Shown here: positions 24,616 to 33,963 of the stretch, in pieces
How the letters are laid out: every line of letters starts with the position of its first letter
How positions within the stretch are numbered: position 1 is the stretch's first letter
From: Gammaproteobacteria bacterium 42_54_T18
GTDB taxonomy: Bacteria; Pseudomonadota; Gammaproteobacteria; Pseudomonadales; Ketobacteraceae
DNA length: 64,000 nucleotides
Assembly (NCBI GenBank): GCA_002163245.1
Contig: MAAL01000127.1
Location: 186,001-250,000, forward strand
Reading direction: 5' to 3'
Notes under the pieces: model-generated
The model's database searches: none
Told to the model about the DNA's origin: nothing
The model's input: only the letters and a program-made list of their open reading frames with translations
Translations under genes and position numbers: made by a program

Positions 24616-25836
24616 CTATCGTTCAAACAGCTCCCAGTCCGTTACAAATAACTTCAGAACATCTCGGTCCTCAGTCTTCAGCGCTCCCCAGGTATTGCAA
24701 ATATCTTGCCATACACGCACCTGAAAAGTTTTCACTACAGAACGAAATGGATGGCCCATCAATTCACCGTCATACAGTGCTTTTCGCTGATCAAAAGCCT
24801 TTTCATTAAACACTGTTTGCCCACCCTTTTCATAAGAATCATAAGCACTACTATTCTGTGCCATTAACGATGAGTAGGTTTGCATGATAATATCGAGCAA
24901 CGGTTTAAGTGCCGCTATTGTTTCAGGTGACAGAGATATCTCGGATGTCATCGTTGTTTCACAACCTACTGCATTATCCAGCACATGCTGCCCATCACGT
25001 ATTGCACAGAGCCAATCAAAAGTAAGAGGTGCCGTTCTTTTCAGAAGACCTGCCGCACTAGGATCTTTTAAATTCATTGATAATTGGCCATATATACTGG
25101 CATCAGCAATCGTAAATTGATTCCCCATTGCATAGGGTTGTTTCGCCAGCAAGCTTTCCATAGCGCTAAGATACATTCCCCAGGCGTTATCTAATATGTT
25201 ATGGGTTTCCGGCCAATAATCTATCGAAGGTGGTTGCAAACTTTCCTTAACTCGCCAACGCGACCCTTCTGGTGCGACACTAAAAAGATAGGGCAATCGA
25301 TAAGCTTGTCGTTCAGAAAACTGCTTTGCTACTAACCAGCGAGCCCCCGTCGGCAATATATGTTTAAACTCCCTAGCCAGGCGAGCACCTGCATTATTCG
25401 TTGTAGCAGAAGTAACCCAACGCATATGGTGCACCATATACAAGCCAAACTCATCCATCGCATCATCAATTAATGTTGCTAGAAAGTGTAGTGTGGGGTG
25501 TTTCGGAAAAAAGCCCGAATTTACGTTATTACTTGTACCCCTCTCTCTTTTCGAATCCAACCAATGTGCTATCGCTGTTGAATCAAACTGAAAATGTCGA
25601 CAGTCCTCGGTTAGATAAGGAACCAATGGATACTCATCCAAATCTGACATAACAGGAAAACGCGAAACATTCCCTTTATGTTTCGCCAACTCTAACCGCG
25701 CCTGTATTTGGAGGTTTTCAATACGTTTTCCATTGGCAGGAAGTAACCGATAAGGAACTTTCGCATATTCCAGAAGCGCTTGAATTTTAAGAGTGTACGG
25801 AGATAACTCAGATCCCCAGAGAATGGTGTCCGTCAT
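24616..25836 (-). CDS. Glutathione S-transferase-like protein
   Basis: This 406-residue protein starts with a thioredoxin-fold GST N-terminal domain: ILWGSELSPYTLKIQALLEY has the Ser-Pro motif in the active-site turn, and the later FDSTAIAHWLDSK is the Glu/Asp-Ser-type glutathione gamma-glutamyl-binding motif. The helical C-terminal half contains NQFTIADASIYGQL, the GST 'N-capping/TIADA' motif. At 406 residues it is about twice the length of ordinary GSTs, with a middle insertion and a long C-terminal extension, so it belongs to the large uncharacterised GST-like proteins. Substrate unknown. It stands alone between convergent and same-strand neighbours. Confidence 0.72.
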   Translation of the reverse strand: MTDTILWGSELSPYTLKIQALLEYAKVPYRLLPANGKRIENLQIQARLELAKHKGNVSRFPVMSDLDEYPLVPYLTEDCRHFQFDSTAIAHWLDSKRERGTSNNVNSGFFPKHPTLHFLATLIDDAMDEFGLYMVHHMRWVTSATTNNAGARLAREFKHILPTGARWLVAKQFSERQAYRLPYLFSVAPEGSRWRVKESLQPPSIDYWPETHNILDNAWGMYLSAMESLLAKQPYAMGNQFTIADASIYGQLSMNLKDPSAAGLLKRTAPLTFDWLCAIRDGQHVLDNAVGCETTMTSEISLSPETIAALKPLLDIIMQTYSSLMAQNSSAYDSYEKGGQTVFNEKAFDQRKALYDGELMGHPFRSVVKTFQVRVWQDICNTWGALKTEDRDVLKLFVTDWELFER

Positions 25837-25982
25837 ATCATTTCACTGTTATAAAAAGAATATTAAGTGAAACAAATGATGGTGAAAAAAGCAATTCCCA
25901 TAAAACTAGTAGCAACTAGAGCAGCTCAACTATTAACAATTGTTTGTTTCCAACCAGACTAGACGCTTGCCAGCACTACACC

Positions 25983-26936
25983 TTAACGTTCATGCCCAAA
26001 AACCACCCTCACATCCATATTTTCTCTACTAAATGTTCGCAACGCCTCCAAGCTTTTCTTTGCCAACCTTTCATCCTCTGACCAACCAGGTACCACATTA
26101 TTCTCAAAGCCCCAGCGAGTATGACTCGCATCCCCTGTTAGCAACACCCATCCATCTGTTGCATTCACCAAATAAGAAACATGCCCGGCCGTATGCCCAG
26201 ATGTGGATATTGCCCACAAAGAACCGTCTCCCAAAAGATCAATCATTTTACCCAATGGCACAACATTCAACACACCAGGCCCGTCAAAATCCAACGTCTG
26301 TAATTCGGACACATTGTCAAAGTGGTCGTTATACATAATCAATGGATATTGATGTAACGATTCGTTTTTTCCAAGTACAACGGGAATACCTAGAGGCAAG
26401 ACAGGTAACCCAGATGAATGATCTCCATGCACATGGGTCAAAAACACCATTTTTACATTAATATTACTCTCTTCAACCTGACTTAAAATATCCTGACCAG
26501 CAAGCTGAACACTATCTTCAACAATCCACTGAGAAATAAGCCCTTTTAGGCTTCCTCTTGCTGTATTCCGAAACCGTGCATCAAGCCCTGAATCAATAAA
26601 AATATCGCCCTTTTCAGGGTGGCGTATCCAATGCGCATATACTTCAACATCAACACTTCCTGCAAGATCACCCTCCGATGCCGCTTTTTCCTGAAGATAA
26701 GATAACGTTTTAGGGTTATCAAGGTTTAACATTCCTGAAACTGGAACTTTTACCACACCGGTCAGCAAGGTTTTAAAGGTAACCTTACTAGATCCATGTC
26801 GTATCTGCTCCCAATCAGCCTCCTCGCTAGTTTCAGGTACTACATATGCCTGCCTTTTTGGAGCAGGAACACTCACAAGCAAAGTGATAGCAAGCCCTAG
26901 CACTGCCACAAACACAAAAATGACTGACTTTTTCAT
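25983..26936 (-). CDS. Exported metallo-beta-lactamase-fold hydrolase
   Basis: This 317-residue protein has an N-terminal signal or anchor (KKSVIFVFVAVLGLAITLLV). The metallo-beta-lactamase fold carries the zinc motif THVHGDHSSG (HxHxDH), later SGHTAGHVSYLV (third His) and LLTGDASHTRWG (bridging Asp). A final His occurs in the C-terminal FGHER. The motif set and length resemble lactonases of the AHL-lactonase type, but many other esters are possible. ATG at 26936 has GAGAGG upstream; the frame continues to 26987. It is divergent from a LysR-type regulator gene, which probably controls it. Confidence 0.8.
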   Translation of the reverse strand: MKKSVIFVFVAVLGLAITLLVSVPAPKRQAYVVPETSEEADWEQIRHGSSKVTFKTLLTGVVKVPVSGMLNLDNPKTLSYLQEKAASEGDLAGSVDVEVYAHWIRHPEKGDIFIDSGLDARFRNTARGSLKGLISQWIVEDSVQLAGQDILSQVEESNINVKMVFLTHVHGDHSSGLPVLPLGIPVVLGKNESLHQYPLIMYNDHFDNVSELQTLDFDGPGVLNVVPLGKMIDLLGDGSLWAISTSGHTAGHVSYLVNATDGWVLLTGDASHTRWGFENNVVPGWSEDERLAKKSLEALRTFSRENMDVRVVFGHER

Positions 26937-27030
26937 TAAAAACCTCTCGATTACGTATGAATTGAGCTTTCCCAACGGATGTCTCAATATATATTGAAGC
27001 CTTCATTTGATGAATATAAGTGAAACAATA

Positions 27031-27067
27031 TGAAAACATTAGTGAATTTTTATCAACAATGTTTTCA
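27031..27067. promoter_or_regulatory. 10-bp inverted repeat, candidate LysR operator
   Basis: Two perfect 10-bp arms (27031-27040 and 27058-27067) separated by 17 bp lie in the divergent promoter between the hydrolase gene and the LysR-type gene. LysR regulators usually bind such dyads next to their own start. The right arm lies just upstream of the regulator's ribosome site. Confidence 0.45.
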
Positions 27068-27081
27068 TAGAGAAGTTGAAC

Positions 27082-27993
27082 ATGGGTAAACTTGATGAAT
27101 ACCAAGCATTCGTTACTATTGTCGAACTAAATAGCTTGTCCAAAGCAGCAAAAGCACTTCATTTATCCCCTTCTGCCACCAGTAAAAAATTAACGCAATT
27201 AGAAGACTCTCTCAGCGTGACACTATTAGAACGCTCAACTCGCTCATTGGCAGTAACCGATATTGGACAATCCTTTTACCGAGACTGTAAATCTATCCTC
27301 GCCTCGGTAACAGAAGCTGAAGAGAGGCTTAATGATCATAAAAAATACGTCATAGGAAAACTCACCCTATCTTGCCCTCGAGTATTATTACAGCCTCAAT
27401 TTTTCCGTATGCTAAATGAATTTAAACAACAACACCCTGACATCAAATTCAATGTTTCCGTATCTAATGAAATTGAAGACTTAGTTGATGGGCAGATAGA
27501 TTTTGCTTTTCGCATTGCCCCTTTAAAAGATTCTCGACTAACTGCAATACCTTTTTCGGAAACCCGCCCAATATTTTGTGCTTCTCCAGAATACATAAAA
27601 AAACACAGAAAACCGGAGAACTTACTCGATCTAAAAAACCACAGCGTCATTATTCCAACATACCTAAATTTGTCTGATCGCATACGCCAACTTTTCCCTA
27701 ACCAAGGAGGTTCGCTAGATTTGGAATTATTGGATACGACTGATGATGTATACGCTCTATATCAGTGGGTTAAACAAGGGGGTGGGATATCTATGATGCT
27801 AGATATGATGATCAACGACGACATTAAAAGCGGGAAGTTAGAACCGTTATTTACAGAGTTTTCGTTTCCAACGCAAAAGGTACAATTATTGTTTAACAAA
27901 ACACGATATCAACCCAAAAAAATGCTTCTCTTTAGAGAGTTTGTACTCAGCTATGTTAGCAATACAGTAAATACCAAAGCTAAAGCCAGCTAA
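27082..27993 (+). CDS. LysR-family transcriptional regulator
   Basis: This 303-residue protein has an N-terminal winged helix-turn-helix: FVTIVELNSLSKAAKALHLS and PSATSKKLTQLEDSLSVTLL, then LERSTRSLAVTDIGQSFY. The effector domain has the periplasmic-binding-protein fold (GKLTLSCPRVLLQPQFFRML and PIFCASPEYIKKH). ATG at 27082 follows GAGAAG; TTG at 27076 is in frame. It is divergent from the metallo-beta-lactamase-fold hydrolase gene, a common LysR regulator-target arrangement. It resembles the group of LysR proteins that act on small aromatic or aldehyde compounds, but the ligand is unknown. Confidence 0.88.
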   Translation: MGKLDEYQAFVTIVELNSLSKAAKALHLSPSATSKKLTQLEDSLSVTLLERSTRSLAVTDIGQSFYRDCKSILASVTEAEERLNDHKKYVIGKLTLSCPRVLLQPQFFRMLNEFKQQHPDIKFNVSVSNEIEDLVDGQIDFAFRIAPLKDSRLTAIPFSETRPIFCASPEYIKKHRKPENLLDLKNHSVIIPTYLNLSDRIRQLFPNQGGSLDLELLDTTDDVYALYQWVKQGGGISMMLDMMINDDIKSGKLEPLFTEFSFPTQKVQLLFNKTRYQPKKMLLFREFVLSYVSNTVNTKAKAS

Positions 27994-27999
27994 CCTGTA

Positions 28000-28191
28000 C
28001 TAGTCTGCACTAGTCGACGATGATTGTTGATGTAACCAGTAATAATCCTCAGCTTCTCTAAGACAGCCAACCGAAACTCGACCACCAAGAGGTTCAATAA
28101 TGACCCAACCAGCTCCAAATGCGGGCTTCTTCATCTTGCATCCGATTTTTTGAAGCAAGCTAGCGACTTCACCTTCCCTAACACTTTCCAT
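28000..28191 (-). CDS. Small hypothetical protein
   Basis: This 63-residue soluble protein contains EVASLLQKIGCKMKKPAFGA and a final segment ending WLHQQSSSTSAD. An upstream AAGAGGT six bases before ATG at 28191 supports translation; the frame also reaches 28239. It is convergent with the LysR gene (6 bp apart). I do not recognise the family. Confidence 0.45.
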   Translation of the reverse strand: MESVREGEVASLLQKIGCKMKKPAFGAGWVIIEPLGGRVSVGCLREAEDYYWLHQQSSSTSAD

Positions 28192-28319
28192 AAAACGACC
28201 TCTTAGCCGAAAGATCACGTAACAGCTTAGAACATACAATTATTAATGTTCATTATGAATGATCAACATAATAGCAGCTAAACGACAATTCATTTGAAAG
28301 TCAATTATTTTTATAACAG

Positions 28320-30308
28320 TCACGATGTCAGTAAATACCCCAACATGGCCCTTAGTTTTGCGGGTTTCACTGGTTTTTTCAGCATTTTAAGCCCATTCCC
28401 TTCAATTATTTTAAATACATCGCTATTGGTTTCCCCTGTCAAAACCAACGCAGGGACTAGCTGGCCAACCTGAGTACGGAGGTATTCGATCGCCTCAACG
28501 CCATTCACTTCATCCTCCAAATTATAATCAGAAAGAATAACATCTGGCTGATACCCCTTTACGAGTAATCTTTTGAGTTCGTCAAAAGAGCCTACTTTTT
28601 TCACCTCGGCACCCCATGCCACAAGTACCGTTTCAAGTGATTCCATTACAAGTAAATCATCATCAAGAAGCAATAGTTTTTTCCCCGCAATGTCATTCGG
28701 CAGGCTGTTTGCAATTAAGGTTGGCCCTGATGAAACGCTCATACCTTCTTCCGTCAATTCATGTGTTTTATCATCATTCATCACCAAGGGTACCTGTAAC
28801 TTAAATACCGTGCCCCGACCTTCTATCGATTGAAGAGATAATGGATGAGACAAACTATCCGTTAAACGTTTAACAACAGATAGCCCTAACCCAAACCCTT
28901 TTTCAGCCTCTTGATTCTCGTTATCCAGCTGATGATGTGATTCAAAAATACGGGTTTGTTGTTTTTCTGGAATACCCCGCCCGGTATCCCAAACTTCTAT
29001 ACTTATCTTAGATCCTCCAACCAACCGACAAGCAACCAAGATACCCCCTCTTTCGGTGTAACGAACCGCATTACTAAGCAAATTCCGAATAACACGTTCC
29101 AACATCATCGGGTCAGTGTGTATCGTAAGCGGCTCAATATCCGCATACTCTTTATCTGCAATAAACAATGACAACCGAAGTTGCTTATCTTCCGCCAACA
29201 CCGAAAAATCGTTCACTATTCGTTGAAATAAGGATCGAATATCCACTGGAGATTTCTTCGCTTTTTTCACCCCCGCATCCAACTTTGAAACATCTAACAA
29301 ATCCGTTAACAGCAACTCCAGATGTTCTATAGATTGATCTAGGCGAGTTAACAAATGACTGGTAGATCCGCCTTGCTCTTGTTGTAATGTTTCTACAAAC
29401 AATCCCATAGCATGGAGCGGTTGTCGAAGGTCATGACTTGCACCAGAAAAATACTCACTAATTTCTTCACGGCGTTCGTTCGCGGAACGAGCCAATGCAT
29501 CGCTTTGCTCTCGTTTATCCTCTAATTCAAACATTGCCTCTTTTAGTTGATGGTGTGTTTCTTGAATCGTGTGCAGCATGTCATTAAATGCGATTACCAC
29601 CACACCAACCTCATCACTACCATTTCGCTCGGCTCTTAGAGAATAATCATGACTACCCGTAATATGATCGGCAACGGTACTAAGTTGCTGCAGAGGATCG
29701 GTAATCATCTTCTGTAACCGGGTCGTTAATAAATAGGCTAACAAACCTGCTGCAAACTGAATCATCAACGCTACTAACGCGAACTGCCAAAGCCGCTGTT
29801 GTATTTGTTGTAAACTCACCTTCATTACTAACTGACCAATCTCCTTTCCCTTTAGCAATACCGGTTCTTCGACGACAAGGTGAGCATCATCAAAGTAGTA
29901 ATTCTTATACTGTGCATTGGCCTGAATAGAATCTGAATTTTCGCAAAAACCCAACCTCCCTGCTGCACTGCCTATCGACTCTCGGCGATACTGAGCCAAA
30001 ACGATTGAGGTTTTTGACGTTGACGACACTAGACAAGCAATGATCACAGAAGAATGAAATTCAAATGCTGCAACATTGGTACTCGCCGCCTTTTTATCAC
30101 CAAACGCTACCGCTGCACCGCTGCGCGCAGCGATCACCTTCGCCAGCACTTGCATCTCACCAATCAAACGTTGCCTCGCTGTTTGTTGGTCATACGCAAT
30201 AAACGCAATAGATGCCACCAGCATCGACACCCATAATGCGACACTGATAATCACCATCAATTTTCGACGTATCGGTAAATCTGCGAAATAGGACGAAAAT
30301 AAAGCCAT
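28320..30308 (-). CDS. Hybrid sensor histidine kinase with CHASE8-like sensor, HAMP and receiver
   Basis: This 662-residue membrane protein has two transmembrane helices (about 16-38 and 175-195) enclosing a CHASE8-like periplasmic domain (LAKVIAARSGAAVAFGDKKA). A HAMP domain (196-250), a HisKA domain with FSGASHDLRQPLHAMGL (His292), a HATPase domain (RNLLSNAVRYTERGG, DTGRGIPEKQQTRIF, GFGLGLSVVKRL) and a C-terminal receiver (LLLDDDLLVMESLE, VILSDYNLE) follow. CHASE8 domains are also found in YfiN, whose activity is restrained by periplasmic YfiR. The preceding gene here encodes a YfiR-like protein two bases away, so a YfiR-type protein may control this kinase. It is the last gene of the two-partner secretion operon and may regulate it. 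No DNA-binding output domain. Confidence 0.85.
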   Translation of the reverse strand: MALFSSYFADLPIRRKLMVIISVALWVSMLVASIAFIAYDQQTARQRLIGEMQVLAKVIAARSGAAVAFGDKKAASTNVAAFEFHSSVIIACLVSSTSKTSIVLAQYRRESIGSAAGRLGFCENSDSIQANAQYKNYYFDDAHLVVEEPVLLKGKEIGQLVMKVSLQQIQQRLWQFALVALMIQFAAGLLAYLLTTRLQKMITDPLQQLSTVADHITGSHDYSLRAERNGSDEVGVVVIAFNDMLHTIQETHHQLKEAMFELEDKREQSDALARSANERREEISEYFSGASHDLRQPLHAMGLFVETLQQEQGGSTSHLLTRLDQSIEHLELLLTDLLDVSKLDAGVKKAKKSPVDIRSLFQRIVNDFSVLAEDKQLRLSLFIADKEYADIEPLTIHTDPMMLERVIRNLLSNAVRYTERGGILVACRLVGGSKISIEVWDTGRGIPEKQQTRIFESHHQLDNENQEAEKGFGLGLSVVKRLTDSLSHPLSLQSIEGRGTVFKLQVPLVMNDDKTHELTEEGMSVSSGPTLIANSLPNDIAGKKLLLLDDDLLVMESLETVLVAWGAEVKKVGSFDELKRLLVKGYQPDVILSDYNLEDEVNGVEAIEYLRTQVGQLVPALVLTGETNSDVFKIIEGNGLKMLKKPVKPAKLRAMLGYLLTS

Positions 30309-30310
30309 CG

Positions 30311-30919
30311 TTAACGTAATCCCTGAGAGGACGAATTCGAATGCTGAGGTGTCAACCGTTTCACCTCACGAGCAAGGCTTAATAAATCAGAACTCACGGA
30401 CAAACCATTTGCCATTGCCGTACTAAGGTTAATATCAAACTGCATCTGATCTTCTGTTCTGACAATATTTATAACCCCCCCTTTCTCTGCAAATCCCTTA
30501 CGATCTCCCACACTTAATACATACATATATTGGATTTGGGTAAAAAAGTGAGGTAAGCGAATACGTTGCTCATGAGAGACAAATAACATATGGCAGCCGG
30601 TTTCAATGTCTTTTAATTTCTTGGTGCGCCTCAACACCAGTCGGTGACTCCCAATGAGTGTGCCGTCAACCGCATCCAGCATCGAACCAAACGCAATATC
30701 ACCAAACAAGCACAACCGTAAATCGCTATCGTTTGCCTGAAAAGCTGACTCTGGCCAATCAACAAAGTTGGCGAAATTGTAAAGAAATAGCGCCTTTAAT
30801 CGTTCATCCTCTGTAGAGGCATTCAAGGTAGAAATAAGGCAGATGCTAATCAAAAGAACGAGGAGTATGATTCGTACACATCTAGCTCTAAAAAGGGCAC
30901 CCCATTGAGAGAAAAACAT
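30311..30919 (-). CDS. YfiR-like (DUF4154) periplasmic protein
   Basis: This 202-residue protein has a signal peptide (IILLVLLISICLISTLNAST). The DUF4154/YfiR core begins ERLKALFLYNFANFVDWPES, the typical N-terminal helix, and continues with LRLCLFGDIAFGSMLDA, CHMLFVSHEQR and the redox/ligand region VGDRKGFAEKGGVINIV. In pseudomonads YfiR binds the periplasmic CHASE8 domain of the diguanylate cyclase YfiN and represses it. Here the following gene encodes a CHASE8-like histidine kinase instead. The ATG overlaps the TpsA stop (TAATG), which indicates coupling. The signal sensed is unknown. Confidence 0.82.
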   Translation of the reverse strand: MFFSQWGALFRARCVRIILLVLLISICLISTLNASTEDERLKALFLYNFANFVDWPESAFQANDSDLRLCLFGDIAFGSMLDAVDGTLIGSHRLVLRRTKKLKDIETGCHMLFVSHEQRIRLPHFFTQIQYMYVLSVGDRKGFAEKGGVINIVRTEDQMQFDINLSTAMANGLSVSSDLLSLAREVKRLTPQHSNSSSQGLR

Positions 30920-33900
30920 TATTTCCTCCCCTTCTGTATCTCTGAAATATTCGACAAGCCAGGAAGATCACCACCAATAAGCAACGTCCCCAAAAACTGC
31001 TGCATTGAATTTTCTAATTGACACCGTTCTTTATCCACATGTTTGCTCTGTGTTTTATCACAGGCATTAAACACCGACGCAAACAATCGACTGGCATCAC
31101 TAACCTTACCCACAGGTTCTGCATTTGACCCAGGAGACAAGTCACTCTCCTCTTTAATCGTTTCTGAAATGTCATTGCTGACATCCACCACAATATCAGG
31201 AGTAGTAACACTTAACGTTTCATTTTCACGAAGAGTAATAGCCCGACCGGTTCGTGCAATGACACTTCCCACATTACTAACGCTACCTGTCACTACGGCA
31301 CCATCGGTAGCATCGGTAGCAAGATCAAACGCATTAATTTGTACATCGTTATTAATAGTAATCGTTCGGGTATTACCTAATGTGAGACTTGCATCGTTGT
31401 AACTATCAATCAGCACATCGCCACCTTGTGCCGAGATAGTCACATCACCACTCGCACCTACTCCGTCGCCCAGTGTAAATGCATGGCTTTGATCGCCAGT
31501 ATCACTATGACGTATGCGAATAGCGACCTGATTAGTGGGCAGATTACCCAAGCCTCCATCAACACCATCATCCACGGTATTGATAGACTGTATAACGGTT
31601 GCTGTTTGATCACCAATCAATAGGTTCCCTTGTTCAATTTGTATATCAATCAACCCCGCTCTCACCCCATCCGCCAATGTATCAGTGGCGGATACCGTAT
31701 TGTTAACGCTTAAATCTCCTTGCTGTACTTGCAACACAACATTGCCATAACTGGCAACTAATGCATTACCATCACCAGAAAGGTCTTCTACCTGTAAACC
31801 GTTGGACTCCACGACGGTCAAGCTTGCAACATTACCCCCTTGCCCGGTAATACTGACATCTAACCTGTCGACACTTGTTAGCAACGTAACATCATTTACC
31901 GCTGCCGTTAGCTGGACGGTTGCATCCTGGGTCGTTAACACCACTGAGCTATCACTATCTTGTATATCCGCCGCTTGGATATTAATGCTATTTGCAATCA
32001 CTAATCCCGCATCAGGTAATGTTACCGTACCAGCAGCCGTCACCGATAAATCACTCACACCATTAAACGTTTGCAGTGTTATATCATCCTGCTCAGTAAT
32101 ATTTACAGCCCCACCACCAGAAATGGTCATCGACAACGTATCAACAGCAACTTCCATATTTGCCACATTACCAAACCCTGAATTTAGACTTACGCCACCG
32201 TTATTCGCATCAATATCGAGATTACTATCCCCCGCATCATTAATTGACGCCGCATTAACAAGTACCGCTGAGGCTGTATTATTAGATGTCACTAGCCCCG
32301 TTACCGTCGCATTACCTCCCACCGTAAGCTGTATTGTTCCTCCGCCGGAATTTACTATAACACCATCTGCTATTTGTAAATTACCGCCCGCTACTAAGCT
32401 AATATTTGTATCATCAACGGTTACTGTGTTTTGATCGCTAATGCTGTTGTTAACAAACAAACTACCATCTGCTTGCAACGTTAATGTATTTCCATTACTT
32501 CCATCTAAATTAATCGATGTTGCAACAATTAGATCACCGGGCTCAGCACCTCCAGCATTAGTAGTTTCCACCACTACATTCCCTAGCGCCAAATTAGCTT
32601 CTAAGGTAGCAACATCAATCGTTGACGCTGTTCCTGTCGGTGTGAATACTCCTGCAGCAGGTCCGTTATTATTCGTCGCGCCAGTAATAGTGACATCAAA
32701 AGGGTCTATTAAGAATGTTCCATTCTCACTGAGTAAATTGCCGTCCGGTGCATTGGTCGCTGATGTGCTCACATGACCAAAAATATCCACAGACTCATAA
32801 CCTGAAACCTCAACAAACCCTCCGCGTTCAGAACCGGTAGCCTCAATCACCGCACCATCTCGAAAAATAGCCTGGCCATTGGCAATAGCAATAACCTCGC
32901 CCCCACGGGATGTTACTGACTCACCGCCATTAGCCATGGTAAGGCTACCATCACCCAACGCAACCGCCGATTGCCCGAATAATTTAACAGAACCACCGCG
33001 AGTCCCCCCATTGGCGTTAACGTTACCTAACTGAGCTACCCTGTCACCTATTAGCGACACCTCGCCACCATCCAAAGATGACGATACATCTATATCACCC
33101 GCATTAATCACATCCCCCGAATGACTGGACGTTAAAAATACTCGCCCGCCTTGATGTATCACCCCTTGTGCCTCAATAACACCCTCGTTGTTTACTACCG
33201 TCTGCATCAGTGCATCGGTTACAGCGGCACTCATCACCACCATTCCTTCACCAACCTGAATTTTCCCATTATTGGAAACCAAACCTTGATAAGTTGCTTT
33301 ATCCACGGCCAAGGCAGGTAACGATTCGGAAAAAACAATGGTGACTTGATCCGCTGAAGTAAGTTGAACCAACCCATTGTCAGAAGCTAGCTCCCCATTA
33401 CTCGTCACGGTGTTTGATATTAATGCGAGGTAACCTCCAGGCTCGACATGAATCGAACCGTTATTAACAACACCACCACCAACACCGTCCATCGACTGAA
33501 ACTGATACAACCCTGCGAAGAAGTCATCATCCGATAAAGAAAGTGTTGTTGCCACCAGGCCTCCAACATTCACCGAAGCATTCTCACCAAACAAAATTCC
33601 TGAGGGGTTAATCAAAAAAAACTGGCCATTGGCATTTAGATTTCCGAAGATTTCTGAAGGATTACCTCCTAACACACGCCCCAAAGCAATAGCATCACTG
33701 TTCGGCTGAAATATATTCACAGTTTCATGCTGAGCAATAGAAAAACCTTCAAAGTTAATACTCGTCTGCTGACTATTTTGCTGAATCGTCAGTACATCCC
33801 CCAGTTGAGATACAGAAGCGTCACCACCAACAACCTGCGCCCCTTCAGGTAATGCATACAGTGATTTTGGCAAGCATAACAAAAATACAACAACACTGAG

Positions 33901-33963
33901 CAACACCACTCCTACACCAGTATGAATAGTAGGAAATATTTGTTGGTTATTAGAATCGTACAT
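30919..33963 (-). CDS. Two-partner secretion exoprotein (TpsA, filamentous haemagglutinin-type)
   Basis: The 1014-residue protein has an extended signal peptide (GVVLLSVVVFLLCLPKSLYA). A TPS secretion domain of about 250 residues contains NPSGILFGENASVNVGGLVA, the conserved NPNG-type motif recognised by TpsB. A long beta-helix of repeated short strands follows. The C-terminal region has two cysteines 13 residues apart (ACDKTQSKHVDKERC), which could form an anchor loop as in HMW1. ATG at 33963 is chosen because it starts just before the TpsB stop and keeps the signal peptide; the frame extends to 34044. It is likely a surface adhesin or filament. Exact function unknown. Confidence 0.82.
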   Translation of the reverse strand: MYDSNNQQIFPTIHTGVGVVLLSVVVFLLCLPKSLYALPEGAQVVGGDASVSQLGDVLTIQQNSQQTSINFEGFSIAQHETVNIFQPNSDAIALGRVLGGNPSEIFGNLNANGQFFLINPSGILFGENASVNVGGLVATTLSLSDDDFFAGLYQFQSMDGVGGGVVNNGSIHVEPGGYLALISNTVTSNGELASDNGLVQLTSADQVTIVFSESLPALAVDKATYQGLVSNNGKIQVGEGMVVMSAAVTDALMQTVVNNEGVIEAQGVIHQGGRVFLTSSHSGDVINAGDIDVSSSLDGGEVSLIGDRVAQLGNVNANGGTRGGSVKLFGQSAVALGDGSLTMANGGESVTSRGGEVIAIANGQAIFRDGAVIEATGSERGGFVEVSGYESVDIFGHVSTSATNAPDGNLLSENGTFLIDPFDVTITGATNNNGPAAGVFTPTGTASTIDVATLEANLALGNVVVETTNAGGAEPGDLIVATSINLDGSNGNTLTLQADGSLFVNNSISDQNTVTVDDTNISLVAGGNLQIADGVIVNSGGGTIQLTVGGNATVTGLVTSNNTASAVLVNAASINDAGDSNLDIDANNGGVSLNSGFGNVANMEVAVDTLSMTISGGGAVNITEQDDITLQTFNGVSDLSVTAAGTVTLPDAGLVIANSINIQAADIQDSDSSVVLTTQDATVQLTAAVNDVTLLTSVDRLDVSITGQGGNVASLTVVESNGLQVEDLSGDGNALVASYGNVVLQVQQGDLSVNNTVSATDTLADGVRAGLIDIQIEQGNLLIGDQTATVIQSINTVDDGVDGGLGNLPTNQVAIRIRHSDTGDQSHAFTLGDGVGASGDVTISAQGGDVLIDSYNDASLTLGNTRTITINNDVQINAFDLATDATDGAVVTGSVSNVGSVIARTGRAITLRENETLSVTTPDIVVDVSNDISETIKEESDLSPGSNAEPVGKVSDASRLFASVFNACDKTQSKHVDKERCQLENSMQQFLGTLLIGGDLPGLSNISEIQKGRK

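Noticed and set aside
31802-32776. Plus-strand frames of 210 and 111 codons within the tpsA gene
   Set aside because: They are opposite-strand shadows of the TpsA beta-helix repeats. Val/Thr/Ser-rich composition and absence of start signals argue against real genes.
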